A DNA stretch of 64,000 bases from Paraburkholderia kirstenboschensis (GCF_904848585.1 NZ_CAJHCR010000005.1:469577-533576), one strand, 5' to 3'; shown: positions 35,033 through 43,822, counted from the first letter of the stretch. Numbers and translations are program-made. The notes: generated by a model from the letters alone, not told the origin.

Positions 35033-35491
35033 ATGAAACGCTTTCTTTCGCCTGCCGCTTCGCGTGTCTTCTGCACAGCCGCACTTGTTGCCGTGGCGCT
35101 CGGGCTGCCGTTCGCCGCTCATGCGACCGCTCTGGACGCGCCGCTTGCCTGCAATGAAAGCGGCCATCAATTCATCGCCGATCTTGCCGGAAACCAGCTA
35201 ATCGACCCGAAGCCGACCCGCGTCGAAAGCAACTCGATCAACGCATTTTCTCCCGCGCAAGGGGCGGACCTGACCGCATTTGGATTTCACATATTCGCGG
35301 TGGTCGGCTATGAGAAGGACGATCCCATGTTCCGCGTTGGAGAAGGCGAGCCGGTGGCACGCTCGGCGTACGGCGTGGTGGTGTTCGGAAGCGAATCGAA
35401 GGTACGGGCCGCGGTGACGGCAACCGGCGGCACGGCAATCGTGCACCGCGTGGCGCCGCTCATCACGGCGATCTTCTGCAAGCGGAGTTAA
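35033..35491 (+). CDS. Exported hypothetical protein
   Basis: 152-residue protein with a clear Sec signal peptide (MKRFLSPAASR, hydrophobic TAALVAVALGLPFAA, likely cleavage after AHA, residue ~31). The mature part has two Cys (CNESGHQF and C-terminal FCKRS) that could form a disulfide. No family recognised. 299 bases without a gene precede it; they contain no clear signal apart from an AT-rich stretch near 34740-34780. Confidence 0.75.
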   Translation: MKRFLSPAASRVFCTAALVAVALGLPFAAHATALDAPLACNESGHQFIADLAGNQLIDPKPTRVESNSINAFSPAQGADLTAFGFHIFAVVGYEKDDPMFRVGEGEPVARSAYGVVVFGSESKVRAAVTATGGTAIVHRVAPLITAIFCKRS

Positions 35492-35518
35492 GGCGGCGCT
35501 TCACGATCCGCGCCGCCT
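35491..35518. terminator. Bidirectional hairpin between convergent genes
   Basis: Perfect 9-bp stem AGGCGGCGC / GCGCCGCCT with a 10-base loop, starting at the stop codon of the exported hypothetical gene and ending 10 bases before the phoX stop. No strong T-tract on either side. Confidence 0.5.
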
Positions 35519-35527
35519 GCCGCCACG

Positions 35528-37480
35528 TTACAACTTGATCGACGTCGGATCGGCCGTCAGATAGCCGACCGTCGCGCCGAAGCGGTCCTTATAGTTGGCC
35601 CGCACGAGCGGATCGAGCGTGGCCTTGACCTTGTCGTGCAACGGACTTTCCCAATCGCCCACGTGCTGGAAGTTGCTCATCACGTAGGTCCAGCCGTTGA
35701 TTTCGTCGACGGCGTGCAGGCCCGTCGACTCCGCGCCCGCTGGACACGACAGCACGCGCGACAGCGTCTTCGTGTCGACGTTGTACGCCCACAGGAAGTT
35801 GTTCACGTGCATGCTGCTGTCTTCGCCAATGAAGAGCGTTCGCAGCTTCTCCGAAAACTTGAGGTTGTCCGGGTTCGCTATACGCTCGGCGTTCGCCGTG
35901 TTGCCGAGCGCGTCGGCGGTTGACAGATCTTCGCCAACGAGCGCCGCGGGCGCCGCCATATCGACCGGCACCCAGTTGCTGTTGATCGCGCCGCCGCTGC
36001 GGTCGAGCTGGCCGCCTTTCATATTGAGCGCGTAGACCGCGCCGGCGCTGATTGCTTTGTCGACCGCCACGTCCGTCGACGCGGCGTTGCCCCGCACCAT
36101 CGATTTCTCGACACGCGACATCGCCGAATACAGCACCTTGTCCTTGATATTGACCGTCGTGCCTTCGAGTTTCGTGAAGCCCATGCTCCCGCCGACGAGC
36201 GCCGCGTAGCGATGCGTCTCGAGGAAAGTCGCGGCTTTGGTCATGCCCGGCTTTACGCGGATCCAGTTGAACGTGCCGTTGAAGTTGATCTTCGTGTACG
36301 ACGTGTCGAGCGGATCGGCGGTCTTGACGTCCATGATGTCGGCCGCGGTCAGCGTGTTCGCGAGCGACTCGATTTCGTCGCTGGTTGCGTGGCCCAGGTT
36401 GATCCATGAAAGCATCGCCGCGCCCGCGCCGCTCGACGACACCTGCGTCCACTTCGCGACATACAGCGTGCCCGCCGACAGGTCGGCCTCGCGGTCGGCG
36501 ACGAACATGAAGAGGCCGCCGTTGGTGGCGTCGTCGCCCATCAGCACGGTGCGCTTGTCCGGCATCACCTGAACCAGTTCGTGCGAAATGCGGCCAAGGC
36601 AGTAATGCTTCCTGATCGTACCGGTGCCGTCCGGATTGACGGTGACCTCCGGCAAATGGCCGTAGTGATACGGATTCGCCGTCGTCTCGCTACCGAACAG
36701 GTTGCGGCTGAACCCCTTGAACTGGCTATTGGAAGAGATGGTCGCAGCGTCCGGCTCATACTCTTCGCTCGACAGATGCGTGTTCCAAGGCGACAGGCTC
36801 GCGCCGCAGGTAATCCACAAGCCATGCACTTTCGACGTATCGACGTTGTGATAGCCGACGAGCGTGAGCTTGCCGGTGGCCGGGTCCTGGTCGAGCGTCA
36901 GCACGGCGATCGGCGACGGCAACTGACCGTACATCGACACCAGGCTCTGGTCGCGTGTCGCGTACTCGAACTGCACGACTGCGAACACGGCGTTGCCTTT
37001 GATTCCCTTCACGGTCGGACTGTCGAGACGGATCAGCGAACTGCCGTCCGGGCAATCGGAGTAGAACTGACGCTCCTTGCCGGCAACCGATTTGTCGATG
37101 ATCGGCTGATTGTTGATGTCCACGTAGCCGCCGGCAAGAATCGACCCGCCCTTGATGTTCGGGACCATGTCGCCGGTAATGAAGAACGGCTGGTATGAGA
37201 GCTTGAACGTGCGGCTGCTGCCGTCGCTCAACTGCACCGTCAGCGAGGAGCCGACCGTGGTTTTCGCCATTGCGGCAGGATCCGCCAGCGTCGGCGCCGC
37301 CATTGCGCTGAAAGCCGCGGACACGAAATTGGCAACCGGCTTGACCGGCGTCGCGAGATCGTCGCTGCCGCCGCACGCGCTCAGCATGGAAGCCGTGGCG
37401 AGACCGCCTAATGGCAACATCGGCACGCCGGCGAACAGTTTCAAGGCCTTGCGGCGGGAAGGGTCGAACGGCTCAGCCAT
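35528..37480 (-). CDS. PhoX-family (DUF839) phosphatase, Tat-exported
   Basis: 650-residue protein. The N-terminus SRRKALKLFAGVPML is a twin-arginine signal, followed at residues 32-37 by SACGG, a lipobox-like cysteine seen in many PhoX proteins. The body is the DUF839 six-bladed propeller; blocks such as GSSLIRLDSP, WGLWITCGASLSPWNTHLS-like (here GLWITCGASLSPWNTHLSSE) and KLRTLFIGEDSSMH are typical. PhoX enzymes are Ca/Fe-dependent phosphomonoesterases induced by phosphate starvation. A strong Pho box lies upstream at 37596-37613. Substrate range not determinable here. Confidence 0.9.
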   Translation of the reverse strand: MAEPFDPSRRKALKLFAGVPMLPLGGLATASMLSACGGSDDLATPVKPVANFVSAAFSAMAAPTLADPAAMAKTTVGSSLTVQLSDGSSRTFKLSYQPFFITGDMVPNIKGGSILAGGYVDINNQPIIDKSVAGKERQFYSDCPDGSSLIRLDSPTVKGIKGNAVFAVVQFEYATRDQSLVSMYGQLPSPIAVLTLDQDPATGKLTLVGYHNVDTSKVHGLWITCGASLSPWNTHLSSEEYEPDAATISSNSQFKGFSRNLFGSETTANPYHYGHLPEVTVNPDGTGTIRKHYCLGRISHELVQVMPDKRTVLMGDDATNGGLFMFVADREADLSAGTLYVAKWTQVSSSGAGAAMLSWINLGHATSDEIESLANTLTAADIMDVKTADPLDTSYTKINFNGTFNWIRVKPGMTKAATFLETHRYAALVGGSMGFTKLEGTTVNIKDKVLYSAMSRVEKSMVRGNAASTDVAVDKAISAGAVYALNMKGGQLDRSGGAINSNWVPVDMAAPAALVGEDLSTADALGNTANAERIANPDNLKFSEKLRTLFIGEDSSMHVNNFLWAYNVDTKTLSRVLSCPAGAESTGLHAVDEINGWTYVMSNFQHVGDWESPLHDKVKATLDPLVRANYKDRFGATVGYLTADPTSIKL

Positions 37481-37579
37481 GTTGTCGTAATCCTGGTTGT
37501 GGGTGGCGTGGGTAACTCACAGCCGGCACGACTCGGATTCAAACCGCATGGTTCGCGCTCGCGCCGCTATGACGCGAGG

Positions 37580-37613
37580 ATTCTATGAAGCGAATGTGAA
37601 AGTATATTGACAG
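37580..37613 (-). promoter_or_regulatory. PhoB-type promoter of the phoX gene
   Basis: On the minus strand, CTGTCAATATACTTTCAC (37596-37613) matches the Pho-box pattern of two 7-base direct repeats with 11-bp period (CTGTCA, then CTTTCA with one mismatch). Ten bases downstream is TAGAAT (37580-37585), an excellent -10, exactly the spacing of PhoB-activated promoters. The transcript would start about 90-95 bases before the ATG. Confidence 0.75.
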
Positions 37614-37659
37614 CAGTTGGTAATATTCACTCCGACCACAACCACGTTAAGAGCTGGAC

Positions 37660-38220
37660 TCAGCCGGGACGCCGGAAGTCATTCTCGACCCATGCTGAAG
37701 CGCTCGCCTTGCTAAGCTTGAAATTAGGCGCGACCTGCACTTGCGCGAGTTGCTCGCCGAATGTGTCGAGCGCGGTCAACAGCGCGTACGGTTCATCCTC
37801 ATCCGGCACGATATCTAGCGTGATGTCGAGCTCGTTGTTGCCGTCCGCGCTCGACACACGCACTTCCTTGTGAAGTTGCGCGCGCAACTGCTGCTCATGC
37901 CGGCGCAGCACTTCAGACGCGGTTTTCACGAGCGTATTGAACGCGCCCGTGTCGAGCGGCTTCGGGTCTTTCTTGTTGCGACCCATTGTCCATGGGCCGA
38001 CAAGCGCGGGCTCCGCTTCGCCGTCCTTGATCATTTCGACAGCCCAGCCTTCGTCGTCTTCGTTCTTGATGACGCGCGCGGTCCAGCCGTCGTCGCGCCA
38101 AAGACGCGCTTCGTGCAGCGTTTCGGGCTCGCTTTCGATCTGCGTGGTATCGGGTGCGGACGCGCCTTCCGTCGTGGGTTCAGCAGCTTGGTCGGACGAG
38201 GGAAGGGTTGGGTCGGTCAT
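37660..38220 (-). CDS. Conserved hypothetical acidic protein
   Basis: 186-residue soluble, acidic protein. The first ~40 residues are low-complexity (Glu/Ser/Thr/Pro), then a compact region with ARLWRDDGWTARVIKNEDDE and GPWTMGRNKKDPKPLD. Burkholderiaceae carry similar short proteins of unknown function. Start at 38220 (MTDPTLPSS). It ends just upstream of the phoX promoter; no functional link to phoX is apparent. Confidence 0.8.
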   Translation of the reverse strand: MTDPTLPSSDQAAEPTTEGASAPDTTQIESEPETLHEARLWRDDGWTARVIKNEDDEGWAVEMIKDGEAEPALVGPWTMGRNKKDPKPLDTGAFNTLVKTASEVLRRHEQQLRAQLHKEVRVSSADGNNELDITLDIVPDEDEPYALLTALDTFGEQLAQVQVAPNFKLSKASASAWVENDFRRPG

Positions 38221-38854
38221 TACAGGTTCACTCACTATCGCTGGGCTTGAAACACATATCGAGCATGCAATTCTACCCGCCTCCGGCGCGCCGAACGCCG
38301 CGCTCTGACGAACGGACAAGTCCTGGCGGTCATTTCGCGCGTGGAAATAGTGCATTTCGCCGTTTAAACGGAACTTATAAAGCCATTATAAAAATGGCGA
38401 AAAAACAGCCTGAAAGCAGCGTAAAAAATTTGATAAGACGCGCCCTTTGATGAAGGCAAACAGATATCAGATCTGGCGACGAACCGAATAGAGTCCCAGA
38501 CGACAAATGCTTTATTGCGTGAATCGCAGGCAATTCGACCTTACGCCGGCAGCCTCAGCAAAGGTTCTGCAATAAGGCACTTTGAAAGCCGTAGCGCGCC
38601 GGCAACAACGGGATAACATGGAATGCGTCGCCCTATTCGCGCGCGTTGCCAATTCCTCTTTATTTGTGCGCACTTACGCCATTCGAATATCTTCATTACG
38701 AATTCTGGAAATGACTGTTGCGACATTCGCTCAATTGAATAAGCGAATAGCGGGAATACACTTCGCAGCGGATCGTCACGTGGCCGACGCTATCTGCGCA
38801 GTCCACGGCGTCAACCGAATGCGATTCTCGATGCATTGTCCCTGGAGTCATGAA
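38221..38854. other. 634-base upstream region of the porin gene, no gene seen
   Basis: Noticeably more AT-rich than its surroundings (about 38340-38480 and 38640-38760). It holds a 12-bp palindrome CCGTTTAAACGG (38360-38371), a small hairpin GCCAT-N7-ATGGC (38382-38398) and the inverted repeat at 38725-38748. The long leader and AT-richness suggest a regulated porin promoter, but I cannot place the -35/-10 with confidence. Confidence 0.4.
38725..38748. repeat. Inverted repeat in the porin upstream region
   Basis: Perfect 7-bp arms ATTCGCT / AGCGAAT separated by 10 bases, about 107 bases before the porin ATG; a looser ATTCG...CGAAT pair occurs just upstream. Candidate operator. Confidence 0.35.
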
Positions 38855-40006
38855 ATGAAAAGAACCCTCATCGCAGCAGGTCTCATGGGCGCATTCGCGC
38901 TCAACGCACACGCACAAAGTAGCGTCACGTTGTACGGCATGCTCGACGCCGGCCTCGTGTATTCGAACAATCAGGGCGGCCACAGCAACTGGCAGCAAGG
39001 TAGCGGTTCGGTGTCGAACACGTACTTCGGCTTGCGCGGCAGCGAAGACCTGGGCGGCGGTCTGCACGCCATCTTCACGTTGGAGAGCGGCTTCAATCTG
39101 AACAACGGCCAGTTCTCCGAAGGCAACACGATTTTCAACCGCCAGGCTTTCGTCGGCTTGAAGAGCGACCAGTACGGTACGCTGACGCTCGGCCGTCAAT
39201 ACGATTCCGTGGTCGACTATCTCGCGCCGCTGTCCGAAGCGGGCGCGGGCTACGGCAACAATCTCGCGGCCCACCCGTTCGACAACGACAACCTGGACAA
39301 CTCGTTCTCGATCAAGAACGCGGTCAAGTACACGAGCGCGAATTATGCGGGCCTGAAGTTCGGCGGCCTGTACGGCTTCAGCAATTCGGCTGGCCAGTTC
39401 TCGAACAATCGCGCATGGAGCGCGGGCGCTTCGTATGACAATGGCCCGCTGAGCGTCGCGGCGGCTTATCTGCAACTGAACAAGTCGGGCAGCTCCAATC
39501 TGAGCGGCGCCGTCTCGCAAGGCGACGGCACTGCGCAGATCGCGGCCAACCTGCAGCGCACCTATGGTGCGGGCATCAACTACACATACGGTCCGGCAAC
39601 GGCGGGCTTCGTGTACACGCATACGCAACTGGACGGCATCACCGGCATCGACGTCGGCGGCGCGACGCTGCCAGGCATTGCCGGCACCAACCTGCACCTG
39701 GACAACTACGAAGTGAACGGCCGCTACGCGCTGACGCCGGCAATGAGCCTCGCGGCTTCGTACACGTTCACGGACGGCAAGATGTCGGGCTCGAACGGCT
39801 CGGGCGATCCGAAATGGCATACGGTCTCGCTGCAAGGCGACTACTCGCTGAGCAAGCGTACCGACGTCTACGTCGAAGGCGTGTATCAGCATGCATCGGG
39901 CGAACTCGGCAACTTTGGCTCGAACGTGGCGGCGATCAATACGCTCGCGCCGTCGTCCACTGGTAATCAGGTTGCGGCGGCTGTCGGATTGCGTCACCGT
40001 TTCTAA
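38855..40006 (+). CDS. General trimeric porin (Burkholderia OpcP/Omp38 type)
   Basis: 383-residue outer-membrane porin. Signal peptide MKRTLIAAGLMGAFALNAHAQ (split: MKRTLIAAGLMGAFA then LNAHAQ), cleavage after AHA. The mature start SSVTLYGMLDAGLVYSNN and the C-terminal VAAAVGLRHRF, ending in Phe, are hallmarks of Gram-negative porins; RQAFVGLKSDQYGTLTLGRQ is the conserved strand/L3 region. The ATG at 38855 has GGAG 8 bases upstream; the long in-frame extension is not coding. Followed by two hairpins, as usual for a strongly expressed monocistronic porin. Confidence 0.95.
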   Translation: MKRTLIAAGLMGAFALNAHAQSSVTLYGMLDAGLVYSNNQGGHSNWQQGSGSVSNTYFGLRGSEDLGGGLHAIFTLESGFNLNNGQFSEGNTIFNRQAFVGLKSDQYGTLTLGRQYDSVVDYLAPLSEAGAGYGNNLAAHPFDNDNLDNSFSIKNAVKYTSANYAGLKFGGLYGFSNSAGQFSNNRAWSAGASYDNGPLSVAAAYLQLNKSGSSNLSGAVSQGDGTAQIAANLQRTYGAGINYTYGPATAGFVYTHTQLDGITGIDVGGATLPGIAGTNLHLDNYEVNGRYALTPAMSLAASYTFTDGKMSGSNGSGDPKWHTVSLQGDYSLSKRTDVYVEGVYQHASGELGNFGSNVAAINTLAPSSTGNQVAAAVGLRHRF

Positions 40007-40023
40007 ATCTCCACGCAGTGCTT

Positions 40024-40091
40024 GCAGCGCGAGCCTACCGATTCGCGCTGCCTCCGACCCGCCCGTGACACGATCACGTCGCGGGTTTTTT
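40024..40091 (+). terminator. Tandem hairpins ending the porin transcript
   Basis: First hairpin 40024-40051: perfect 9-bp stem GCAGCGCGA / TCGCGCTGC. Second 40057-40091: ACCCGC / GCGGGT plus inner CGTGA / TCACG, directly followed by six Ts. The second is a canonical rho-independent terminator. Confidence 0.85.
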
Positions 40092-40346
40092 CATGGACGC
40101 AACGTTTCAGCTTGTAACGAAAGTGACGGCGCGAGCGCGTGCTCGGTATACTCGGGCGTCCGCATTTTTCTTCGCGATGGAGCGTGTTCGCTGCGTGTGG
40201 TTTCGGCGAGAGCGCAACGCGAGTGAAGGCGGCTTTGTCGCGAAGCATCGCATTGCGTCGATCGCTCTATGGCTCGGTGCATTGACCGCGCTATGCTTCG
40301 CCCGCACAAGATTCCCGAAATGACCGGGGGCGCCGACGACCTCACC

Positions 40347-40703
40347 ATGAAACGAACTTTCCTGCTTGCTCCTGCCGCCGTGGCGATCGCCACCCTCGCG
40401 GCTTGCGGTTCCTCCAACGGCCCTGCCGCACGCGACGCGTCGCAGCCCATGATCTACGTGTCGTCGCAACGCGCTCCCGCGTACATTGCCAGTTGCCTGG
40501 AAAGCCGCTTGTCGAGAGTTCGCCTGTCGCGAGTGGGCAGCGCGACCGAGATCGCGGTCGGCTCAGACTCGAACAATTCATACTTCGTCACGCTGACGCC
40601 GTCGAACGCGGGCTCGGTGATCAAGGTGATGCATCCGGCCAACGCGCCCGACGATCCGCCGGAACCAGAAATGCGCTTCAATATTGCACGCTGTGCGACC
40701 TGA
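40347..40703 (+). CDS. Hypothetical lipoprotein
   Basis: 118-residue protein with a lipoprotein signal: MKRTFLLAPAAVAIATLAACGSS, split here as MKRTFLLAPAAVA and IATLAACGSS, lipobox LAAC with Cys20. The mature region contains a second Cys pair (ASCLESRL and C-terminal RCAT) and a GSDSNNSYFVTLTPSN block. Family of small conserved Burkholderiaceae lipoproteins; no known function. Confidence 0.8.
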   Translation: MKRTFLLAPAAVAIATLAACGSSNGPAARDASQPMIYVSSQRAPAYIASCLESRLSRVRLSRVGSATEIAVGSDSNNSYFVTLTPSNAGSVIKVMHPANAPDDPPEPEMRFNIARCAT

Positions 40704-40768
40704 TCGTTGCAACTGGCACGCGAGTGGTTCGCGTTGAATGCACCTTTGATTAATGCCTGACATACGAT

Positions 40769-40806
40769 GCCGGGACACGTTTTTATCGACGTCCCGGCTA
40801 TTTTTT
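40769..40806 (+). terminator. Rho-independent terminator after the lipoprotein gene
   Basis: 8-bp perfect stem GCCGGGAC / GTCCCGGC with a 14-base loop, followed by TATTTTTT. Confidence 0.85.
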
Positions 40807-40869
40807 GCGCGTCTATCCGCGAACATAGCCGCCCTCTTCTTCATGCGGCGCGCTGCGTCGTGAATTCCG

Positions 40870-41388
40870 ATGGCATCCAGCAAAGCACATCACGCAACCG
40901 GTTTCGCGGCGGGCGTCATTGCGGCGGCGGTTGTCGCGCGCATCGGCGGCAGTCACGACGGCGCGTTTTATATCGGCGTACTAATGAGCTTTATCGCGGG
41001 CGTAGCGGGAAGCACGGCGCCTGACTGGCTCGAAGTCGCGTGGTGGTCGCGCGCACGCCGGTTGTGGATCGCGCATCGCACGTTGACGCATTGGGGCGTT
41101 GGCTGGATCGCGCTGCTCGCGGTTTCGTACTGGGAACTCGGGCATTCGATCTACGCAGCGCCCGCGTTCGGCTTCGCATGCGGCGGCCTGATGCATCTGC
41201 TCGCCGACTGGCCCAACCCGCTCGGTGTGCCGTGGATCGCCGGGCGGCATTCGTTGAATCTATGGAATAGCGGACATTGCGACCTGATCGTGGTCGCGGC
41301 TTCGTGGGCGGCGGCCTGGTTTGTCGGTCGGCATGTCGGATTGCCCGGCATGCACGGACTAGATGTGTGGCAGCACCTGCGCTTGTGA
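40870..41388 (+). CDS. YdjM-like (DUF457) membrane metal-dependent hydrolase family protein
   Basis: 172-residue inner-membrane protein with about four segments. Conserved His/Asp positions of the LexA-regulated YdjM family are seen: SSKAHHATGF at the start, STAPDWLE, AHRTLTHWGVGWIA and GGLMHLLADWPNPLGVPW. The family is annotated as putative metal-dependent hydrolase; the true activity is unknown. Monocistronic by spacing, with a terminator just upstream. Confidence 0.85.
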   Translation: MASSKAHHATGFAAGVIAAAVVARIGGSHDGAFYIGVLMSFIAGVAGSTAPDWLEVAWWSRARRLWIAHRTLTHWGVGWIALLAVSYWELGHSIYAAPAFGFACGGLMHLLADWPNPLGVPWIAGRHSLNLWNSGHCDLIVVAASWAAAWFVGRHVGLPGMHGLDVWQHLRL

Positions 41389-41423
41389 ATCCCGCGTTGA
41401 TTTTGGCGCAGCGTGAGTTCGCG

Positions 41424-42287
41424 TCAACGCATCGCCGCAGCGTAGTTCGCGGGCGTGACGCCAAGCAGGCGCACAAAAGCCCTCGTCATGTGACTCTGAT
41501 CGGCAAAGCCCGCAGCGGCGGCCGCGTCGGCGAGCGACGCGCCGCGCGCTATCCATTGCCGCGCCAGCACCACGCGCCGCTGCATCCGATATGCGTGCGG
41601 CGGCAAGCCAATTTCATGCGCGAACGCTCGCAGCAACTGGAAGCGGCTCATGCGGGCTTCGCCGGCGAGATCGGCGAGTGTGAGCGGCGCTGACGGATCG
41701 TCGTCGATGCGCGCTTTCGCACGCGCAATCGGTCCCGCGGGACGCGACGATAAAGCGTGCGTTTGATTGCTTGCCTGCCGGGTTGCCTGCCTGGTTGCAT
41801 GAACGTCAAGCAGATGCGCAAGCAGTTCGAGCAACGCCTGCTCACGCGCCAAGGCGTCGGGCGCACACGGCGCCTCTACCGCCACGGCGAATAATCGTTC
41901 GAAAAGATGTTTGAGTAGCGGGTCGTGCACCACGGGCTGCGTGAGTTCTATCTCGCGCGCCGCCGCGCCGCTCAGTTCGGCCGCCGCGCTCACCAGCATC
42001 GACGGCTCGAAATAGAGCATTCGCCACGCGCGGCCACGCTCGTCGAGCGGACTGCCGTCGTGCACTTCGCCGGGATTCACCATGATCGCGTCGTTGGCGC
42101 GCGCTTCGACCGGCCCGCGACCGCTCGCCGATTTATGCCCGCCGCTTAGAATCACACCGACGCCAAAGCGGTCATGCGAATGGCGAGGAAACGCATGCGC
42201 GGTTTGGGCCACCGTCGCCTCGACGCCTGCAATCGCGCAACGAGGCATGTGGACACGGCCACGCGATGCGTCGCGCTCGCGCATCAA
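41424..42287 (-). CDS. AraC-family transcriptional regulator
   Basis: 287-residue regulator. N-terminal cupin-like ligand domain (about residues 28-130: HSHDRFGVGVILSGGH, DAIMVNPGEVHDG), then a C-terminal double HTH (about 195-287: LTLADLAGEARMSRFQLLRAF, SLADAAAAAGFADQSHMTRAF). This is the AraC/XylS group that often controls LysE-type exporters. The ATG overlaps the cysE stop by 4 bases, so it is the downstream gene of a two-gene operon; an internal ATG at 42248 is an alternative start. A 12-bp imperfect tandem repeat (41771-41794) encodes a Gln/Ala/Thr-rich linker between the domains. Confidence 0.9.
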   Translation of the reverse strand: MMRERDASRGRVHMPRCAIAGVEATVAQTAHAFPRHSHDRFGVGVILSGGHKSASGRGPVEARANDAIMVNPGEVHDGSPLDERGRAWRMLYFEPSMLVSAAAELSGAAAREIELTQPVVHDPLLKHLFERLFAVAVEAPCAPDALAREQALLELLAHLLDVHATRQATRQASNQTHALSSRPAGPIARAKARIDDDPSAPLTLADLAGEARMSRFQLLRAFAHEIGLPPHAYRMQRRVVLARQWIARGASLADAAAAAGFADQSHMTRAFVRLLGVTPANYAAAMR

Positions 42288-43210
42288 CGCCGCCCTTCTT
42301 CGCCCCGCTCGCCTTCGCGGACCTTGCCTTGCGACACGCTGCTGCCCGGCGGCACGCTATGCGTGAGCCACACATTGCCGCCGATCACCGAGCCGCGCCC
42401 AATCGTCACTCGTCCAAGGATCGTCGCGCCGGCGTAGATCACCACGTCGTCCTCGACGATTGGATGCCGCGCATTGCCCTTGATCAGCGCGCCGTCGATA
42501 TCCGCGGCGAAGCTCTTCGCGCCGAGCGTCACCGCCTGATACACGCGCACGTGTTCGCCGATGATCGCCGTTTCGCCGATCACGACGCCCGTGCCGTGGT
42601 CGATGAAAAAGCTCGGACCGATCGTCGCGCCGGGGTGAATGTCGATGCCGGTTGCCGAGTGCGCGATCTCGTTGATGAAGCGCGCGAGCAACGGCACGCC
42701 GAGACGATGCAGCGCATGAGCAAGACGGTGATGCGTCATCGCCCATACGCCGGGATAGCAGAGCAGAATTTCGGTGATGTGCTGCGCGGCCGGGTCGCCC
42801 GTGAACGCCGCCTGAATGTCGCTGACGAGCAGCGCGCGAATGCCCGGCAACTGCGTGCCGAACTGGCGCGCAACTTCGAAGGCACGCTCGCGCAATTCCG
42901 TCTCCGGCGTTTGCGCGTGTTCCGGCAGAAACCGCAGCGCGCGGCGGATCTGTTCCGCGAGCAAACGCAATGTGCTTTCGAGAGTGTGTCCGACGTAGTA
43001 GTCGACGGTTTCGTCGGTCAGATCCGGCGCGCCATAGTGCGTGGGAAACAGCGCGGCGCGCAGCCCCGCGACGATGTTGACCACCGCTTCGCGCGACGGC
43101 AGTTCACGAATGCCGAGCGGATGCCGCGTACGGTGCAACTCTTCACGCGACGCACGCAGGTCCGCGACGATCTGTTCAAGGCCCCAGTTGTGGGAAGGCA
43201 CATTAGGCAT
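42284..43210 (-). CDS. cysE: Serine O-acetyltransferase (EpsC/CysE type)
   Basis: 308-residue enzyme making O-acetylserine for cysteine synthesis. N-terminal helical domain, then the left-handed beta-helix with HSATGIDIHPGATIGPSFFI, DHGTGVVIGETAIIGEHV and VRVYQAVTLGAKSF; catalytic His lie in HSATG and DHGTGVVIG. The long N-terminal part is typical of the EpsC subgroup. The start at 43210 fits family length. Co-transcribed with an AraC regulator, which is unusual for a cysteine-synthesis gene. Confidence 0.93.
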   Translation of the reverse strand: MPNVPSHNWGLEQIVADLRASREELHRTRHPLGIRELPSREAVVNIVAGLRAALFPTHYGAPDLTDETVDYYVGHTLESTLRLLAEQIRRALRFLPEHAQTPETELRERAFEVARQFGTQLPGIRALLVSDIQAAFTGDPAAQHITEILLCYPGVWAMTHHRLAHALHRLGVPLLARFINEIAHSATGIDIHPGATIGPSFFIDHGTGVVIGETAIIGEHVRVYQAVTLGAKSFAADIDGALIKGNARHPIVEDDVVIYAGATILGRVTIGRGSVIGGNVWLTHSVPPGSSVSQGKVREGERGEEGRR

Positions 43211-43320
43211 AGAAGGACAGCGCCGCGCGAGGAGCACGGTATCGAGTGATTGTCCCGAGAGATTACCGCGTTTTGCGGTGGCTCGCGCAGCGTTGCGCGC
43301 AAGGCAAACGCGAGGTGCGC

Positions 43321-43554
43321 TCAGATGGTCAGACTGCTCGCGTCGATCCAGCGCACCGCCCAGTCGCGCGCATGGGCGATTGCGGCGGCTTCGTCGCGAA
43401 AGCACAGATCGGTCGGGAAAAAGCGGTTGGCGACGAGTTCACCGTCGCTCGACCGCGAAATGACTACGTAAGGTTGCCAACTGCCGTCGCCGGCACGCGC
43501 CGGTGCGCAATTTAACAAATAGCCGCGATGTGTGAATGCAGCATCGAAGTGCAT
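43321..43554 (-). CDS. Small conserved hypothetical protein
   Basis: 77-residue soluble protein (FDAAFTHRGYLLNCAPARA, SWQPYVVISRSSDGE, FRDEAAAIAHARDWAVRWID). The pattern of a short beta-hairpin followed by an amphipathic helix is common in small Burkholderia proteins of unknown function. In the same direction as cysE with a 110-base gap; its own promoter is likely. Confidence 0.72.
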   Translation of the reverse strand: MHFDAAFTHRGYLLNCAPARAGDGSWQPYVVISRSSDGELVANRFFPTDLCFRDEAAAIAHARDWAVRWIDASSLTI

Positions 43555-43639
43555 GTGTCACCCGCCCTGACGGCCCCGTAGAATGTTTTGAGTAAGCCCG
43601 CGCTCGTTGCACCGGTTGATAAACAGCGATGTGAATCTC

Positions 43640-43659
43640 GCGAGAACCCGCGAGAACCC
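43640..43659. repeat. 10-bp tandem duplication
   Basis: GCGAGAACCC occurs twice in direct succession in the 268-base divergent gap before the gene at 43823. Short; significance unknown. Confidence 0.4.
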
Positions 43660-43695
43660 AATTAAGCGCTCATGAAGAGCACGCTCCGCTCGCCG

Positions 43696-43711
43696 GAGTA
43701 TGATCATACTC
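43696..43711. promoter_or_regulatory. 16-bp perfect palindrome, candidate operator
   Basis: GAGTATGATCATACTC is a perfect palindrome with no spacer, about 112 bases before the ATG of the small gene at 43823. It looks like a dimer-binding site; no cognate regulator is identifiable. Confidence 0.4.
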
Positions 43712-43822
43712 TGTAGAAAATGCGCGTTCATTAAAAAAAACGAAAGGCGCGCGCACGCAATCGCCTAGGTGAGGGAACGGAGCTTGCAGTTCTGAACCCG
43801 ACTTCTTGAAAGGAGAATGCAT

